Translations under genes and position numbers: made by a program
DNA from: an uncultured Lachnospiraceae bacterium
Lineage (GTDB): Bacteria; Bacillota; Clostridia; Lachnospirales; Lachnospiraceae
Direction of reading: 5' to 3'
Assembly: GCA_910584915.1 (NCBI GenBank)
Contig: CAJUDM010000002.1
Span: forward strand, 185,404-249,403
DNA: 64,000 bases
The notes under the pieces: model-generated
Seen by the model: the letters and a program-made list of their open reading frames with translations, nothing else
Databases searched by the model: none
Told to the model about the DNA's origin: nothing
Shown: piece after piece, positions 60,451 through 64,000 of the stretch
How positions within the stretch are numbered: position 1 is the first letter of the stretch
Layout: the number at the start of each line of letters is the position of its first letter

Positions 60451-63400
60451 GTGTCAATGGATATTCGGGGTGATTTTTCGGACTATTACCGGATCGAAGA
60501 CGGCGTTTTAATATCGTATATGGGCAGAGAAGAGGCGGCAGTAGTACCCGATGAGGTTCACACCATCGGGGAGGGCGCTTTTAAGGCATGCGTCTCCCTG
60601 AAAAAGATCGTTCTTCCGTCCGGGCTTACAGAGATTAGGGAAGGTGCTTTTAAAGGGTGTCGGAAATTGCGGGAAATACGGATACCGGCTGGTGTTTCTT
60701 CAATTGGCAGTTACGCTTTTCACAGGTGCCATGAACTGAAAAGTATTTCCCTTCCCGCCTCTGTGAAGGAACTGGGGGACTGTGTATTTCTCTATTGTGA
60801 CAGCCTCACCCATGCGGAAATTCCCGGCGTGGAGCATCTCGGGAAACAGGTATTTGTCAATGATGTTCTTTTGAGGGAGCTGGAAATTTCCCCGAATCTG
60901 CGGGAGGAGGACATCTGTGACGTATTTACCGGCTGTATCAGGATCACGGATTTTTCTTTTCCTGACGGACAGAGAATCGTGATCCCCAATGCCGTGGAGG
61001 CGGTGGCAGGGAAAATGGAGATTCCGCCCATCGTCCGCGCTGTGGCGGTCGATATTTTGCGGATGATGGAATTGGATAACAGGTGTCTGGCAAAATTTCA
61101 GACCAATTTAAAACATGTTGAAATTCCGGAGGGTATTGAAAAGCTCGGAAAGAGCAGTTTTTTTGATAAACGGGGGATCATCTCCGTCAAATTTCCCGCT
61201 TCTCTGAAAGAGATCGACGGCCGGGCTTTCCGTAACTGCATCAGCCTGGAAAAAGTTGTTTTTCGGGAAGAGCAGATACAGATCCATGAGGATGCCTTTA
61301 AAAATTGCAGTTCTCTGAGAGAGATCGTTATGCCGGACGGGATATCTTATAAAGTGGAGGGGATTTTTGGCATCTCTGAAACCTCCGGCGGGAGAATACC
61401 GCATCTTGTCCGGGCTGTTCAGAGGCAGGTTCTCGGGAATTTTCGCCTCAGCGGTTCGGTGCTCTTACAATACCTTGGCAGTGAATCCAGGGTCGTCGTG
61501 CCTGACGGGGTTACTTCCATTGCGGAGGAAGCGTTTGCCGGAAATGAGGCGGTTGACAGGGTGATCCTGCCGGGGACTCTGCGGGAGATCGGCGCCGGGG
61601 CTTTTCGGGATTGTCTTCTTTTACAGGTCATAGAATTCCCGGTACACCTTAACCGTATCGGCGAGGGTGCTTTTGAAAACTGTGTGAAACTGCTCCGCGC
61701 CCGGCTGCCGGATGGGATTACAAGGGTGGAGGATCGGGCTTTTAAACACTGCCGCGAATTGAAAGAGATTCATTTTGGACAGGCTGTCTCCTCCATCGGG
61801 GAACAGGCTTTTTATGGTTGCATTTCCCTGAGAGAGATCTCTTTCCCGGATGCCCTGACTTTCGTTGGCAGGATGGCTTTTTACAGGTGTGGAGAGCTTG
61901 GGGAAGTTCATCTGATGCCGCAGCTCGAGTATGTGGAGAGTCTGGCGTTCGCGGAGAGCGGCGTGAAAAAGATTTGTGTGAGCGGGAACGGAAAATGGTA
62001 TGGGACAGGTATTTTTTCCGGCTGCCGGCGCCTGCGGACAGTGGTATTGGAGGAGGGAGTATTCCATATCCCGGATAAATTTGCCTGGGGCTGCGGAAAC
62101 CTGAGGCAGGTGGTCCTGCCGGGTTCTCTTAAGTCCGTGGGGAGGGATGTGTGGGAACACACGCCGTTTTTGGAGAGCGGGGCGGCGGATAGCTGTTCGG
62201 AGGGGATATTCTGGGATGGCAGGAACCTGAAAGGGGAAGTTATACTTCCGCCGCAGATAAGGATAGTGGCAGGCGGCGCTTTCTATGGAAATAAAGACAT
62301 CACAGCGGTTCACTTTCCCGACAGTGTAGAATGGATCGGACCGGCAGCCCTGAAGGGGTGTTCCTCTCTCAGCCGTGTAGATTGGCCCGCGGGGATAAGC
62401 GTTGCGGAGGAGGAGATTTTTTCAGGCTGTATCAGCCTGGAAAGTGTCGGACGGCGGGAGGCTTTCGGGATAGTTCCCGTATTCTGGAGGCGGATAAAGG
62501 AGCGCGCCTTCTACAGATGTCAAAAACTGCACGATATTTCACTGGAAGAGGCAGAGGCTATCGGCAGAGAAGCCTTTTGGGGCTGCAGCCGCCTTGTGCC
62601 CGGGAAAGCGGAGAGACTTGATCAGGTCGGTGAAAGGGCATTTGAGGCTGCGGCAGGGTTGTCAGCGCCATCGCCTTTTTTGGTGATAGGAAGTATTCTG
62701 GTGTCCGGGCGGGATTGCTGTGGGGAAGCCAGGCTGCCCGACGGGATCACAGCGATCGCTCCTTTTGCGTTTTCTGGGAACAGGCGGATCACAAAATTGA
62801 TTTTGCCGGAAGGAGTCTGTAATATCGGGGAGGGAGCTTTTTGGGGCTGCGGCGGGCTTGTAGATGTGTGTGCTTCTTCTTCCTGTGTGATCGGCAGGAG
62901 GGCTTTTGAAAAGTGTGTATCTCTGAAAAAGATCCGTTTTCATACGACGAAGACGGAAGCATCCGCTTTTGCATTCTGTCTGTCCCTTGAGGAGGCGCAG
63001 CTCATAGGATTAAAGGTTCTGGAACAGCGTCTGTTTGAGGGCTGTTCCCGGCTTCAGCGATGTGTCTGTGAGCAGGCGGAGCGGATCGATCCTTACTGCT
63101 TCAGCGGCTGTGGACAGTTGAAATCTTTTGACCTTCACCGGGTGAAGGAGATCGGGAGTTATGCGTTTCAGAACTGTGATGCGCTGGAAAAGATATCGCT
63201 CAGCGGGAATGCAGTGCTTAAGCCCCATGCTTTTGAGGATTGCGGAAGGCTCGGAGCGGTTGAGTTTATGGACGGTTTTGATTATCTCAGGCTGTACGAG
63301 TATGCGTTTTCCGGGTGCAGCGCCCTGCGCAGGGTAACCTGTGGAGATGCGGTGTGGGAACTGCGCGTTTACAGGGATATTCTGTCTGAAGATATCCCTG

Positions 63401-63954
63401 AGGCTGTGCGGATGATCTTCCACAGTGCACTCAGTTGCTTTGTGGTCGAAAAGGAGGAAGTGCTATGCGGTTACCGGGGACTTGGACGGATCGTTCGGAT
63501 ACCGGAAGGCATTCGACGGGTCGAGGCGGAGGTATTCAGGGATGTTCTCATGTTAGGCGAAATAACGATTCCGGATACGGTGGAATATATAGGAGCCCGG
63601 GCGTTTCACGGGACGGCGTGGATGGAAAAGCAGCGCAGTATTTCTCCGACGGTGGTGGTAAACCATATGCTTTTGGATGGTTCCGGGTGCGAGGGTGAGG
63701 TGGTGATCCCGGAGGATATCCGGCTGATCTGCGGTTGGGCGTTTGCCGGAGGAATGGGCATAGAGAGTATCCGGTTTTTGTCGGATCAGGTGAAGGTGGA
63801 GGCGTATGCCTTCCGGAACTGTATCTATTTAAAGCGTATGTTTTTCCGGGACGGTTCGTCTGTGGCATTTCAGGGTATCATGGACAGGGAGAGGGAGTTC
63901 CCCACAGCGTTCTCGGCGCTGGCAAAACAGGCTGTGACGGATGCCCTGAACTGA
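60451..63954 (+). CDS. Giant BspA-type leucine-rich repeat protein
   Basis: About 1167 residues from GTG 60451 (GGAGG nine bases upstream; the frame is open from 60352). Made of about 40 LRR_5/BspA units of about 23 residues, as in GEGAFKACVSLKKIVLPSG, each with an AF..C..L core. No secretion signal, LPXTG motif or membrane segment, unlike most BspA proteins, which are cell-surface; an N-terminal extension DYYRIEDGVLISYMGR recurs internally (SGSVLLQYLGSESRV, SILVSGRDCCGEARL) as a spacer between repeat blocks. Probable protein-interaction scaffold; where it acts is uncertain. Confidence 0.85.
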   Translation: MSMDIRGDFSDYYRIEDGVLISYMGREEAAVVPDEVHTIGEGAFKACVSLKKIVLPSGLTEIREGAFKGCRKLREIRIPAGVSSIGSYAFHRCHELKSISLPASVKELGDCVFLYCDSLTHAEIPGVEHLGKQVFVNDVLLRELEISPNLREEDICDVFTGCIRITDFSFPDGQRIVIPNAVEAVAGKMEIPPIVRAVAVDILRMMELDNRCLAKFQTNLKHVEIPEGIEKLGKSSFFDKRGIISVKFPASLKEIDGRAFRNCISLEKVVFREEQIQIHEDAFKNCSSLREIVMPDGISYKVEGIFGISETSGGRIPHLVRAVQRQVLGNFRLSGSVLLQYLGSESRVVVPDGVTSIAEEAFAGNEAVDRVILPGTLREIGAGAFRDCLLLQVIEFPVHLNRIGEGAFENCVKLLRARLPDGITRVEDRAFKHCRELKEIHFGQAVSSIGEQAFYGCISLREISFPDALTFVGRMAFYRCGELGEVHLMPQLEYVESLAFAESGVKKICVSGNGKWYGTGIFSGCRRLRTVVLEEGVFHIPDKFAWGCGNLRQVVLPGSLKSVGRDVWEHTPFLESGAADSCSEGIFWDGRNLKGEVILPPQIRIVAGGAFYGNKDITAVHFPDSVEWIGPAALKGCSSLSRVDWPAGISVAEEEIFSGCISLESVGRREAFGIVPVFWRRIKERAFYRCQKLHDISLEEAEAIGREAFWGCSRLVPGKAERLDQVGERAFEAAAGLSAPSPFLVIGSILVSGRDCCGEARLPDGITAIAPFAFSGNRRITKLILPEGVCNIGEGAFWGCGGLVDVCASSSCVIGRRAFEKCVSLKKIRFHTTKTEASAFAFCLSLEEAQLIGLKVLEQRLFEGCSRLQRCVCEQAERIDPYCFSGCGQLKSFDLHRVKEIGSYAFQNCDALEKISLSGNAVLKPHAFEDCGRLGAVEFMDGFDYLRLYEYAFSGCSALRRVTCGDAVWELRVYRDILSEDIPEAVRMIFHSALSCFVVEKEEVLCGYRGLGRIVRIPEGIRRVEAEVFRDVLMLGEITIPDTVEYIGARAFHGTAWMEKQRSISPTVVVNHMLLDGSGCEGEVVIPEDIRLICGWAFAGGMGIESIRFLSDQVKVEAYAFRNCIYLKRMFFRDGSSVAFQGIMDREREFPTAFSALAKQAVTDALN

Positions 63955-64000
63955 TATGTAATGACTTTTGTCAATAGGTAAATTGAGTCACCACAAACTT

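Overview
The window looks like a chromosomal segment from a Lachnospiraceae-type gut Clostridium. The evidence is the gene order parA-parB-DUF4446-serS followed by a DUF3881 protein, strong Shine-Dalgarno sites, TTG/GTG starts, a LytTR/GHKL two-component system, and mid-range base composition with AT-rich patches. Two copies of the canonical 16-bp parS sequence near 1.6 kb and parAB at 42-44 kb suggest an origin-proximal position. No tRNA, rRNA, CRISPR array or intact insertion sequence was seen.

Layout. 0-5.3 kb: the tail of a macro-domain protein, a coiled-coil protein, an AT-rich spacer with the parS sites, an Lsa-like ABC-F ribosome-protection gene behind a possible attenuator, and two unknown genes. 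5.3-22.5 kb: a large minus-strand cluster (MoxR AAA ATPase, DUF5682, vWA protein, SWIM zinc-finger protein, a 115-aa protein, two tandem DUF4132 giants) equivalent in content to E. coli yehI/L/M/P/Q. It is interrupted by a plus-strand BlaI/BlaR-type regulator pair. 22.6-26.1 kb: deoD, a membrane protein, a 5'-truncated Crp/Fnr gene beside a YdcZ-type transporter, and a decayed type III toxin-antitoxin locus with a toxN pseudogene and an intact-looking 34-nt antitoxin repeat array. 26.1-31.3 kb: a LytTR/GHKL two-component system divergent from a BceAB-like ABC transporter. 31.3-32.8 kb: a cobalamin riboswitch, a DUF4430 lipid- or membrane-anchored protein with a homopolymer frameshift, and an ECF S component. 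32.8-39.2 kb: SPFH protein, ribbon-helix-helix regulator, CPBP protease, AraC regulator, GH36 alpha-galactosidase and a YczE-like membrane protein. 39.4-41.7 kb: the AmmeMemoRadiSam pair. 41.8-47.9 kb: parA, parB, DUF4446, serS, DUF3881 and an exonuclease. 48.0-56.3 kb: a galactan-utilisation-like locus (LacI regulator, binding protein, two permeases, an unclassified 610-aa protein, a zinc ribbon, GH53 galactanase). 56.4-64 kb: TraX-like protein, AAA/PD-(D/E)XK protein, MGMT-like protein, a tRNA-dihydrouridine synthase and a giant BspA-type leucine-rich repeat protein.

The genes most likely to act together are: the MoxR/vWA cluster, probably an ATP-driven metal-dependent chaperone or conflict system of unknown substrate; ParAB with the remote parS sites; the B12 riboswitch with DUF4430 and ECF S; the slipin with its RHH putative autorepressor; and the galactan locus with its LacI operators. 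All family calls come from reading the translated sequence, with no database search.
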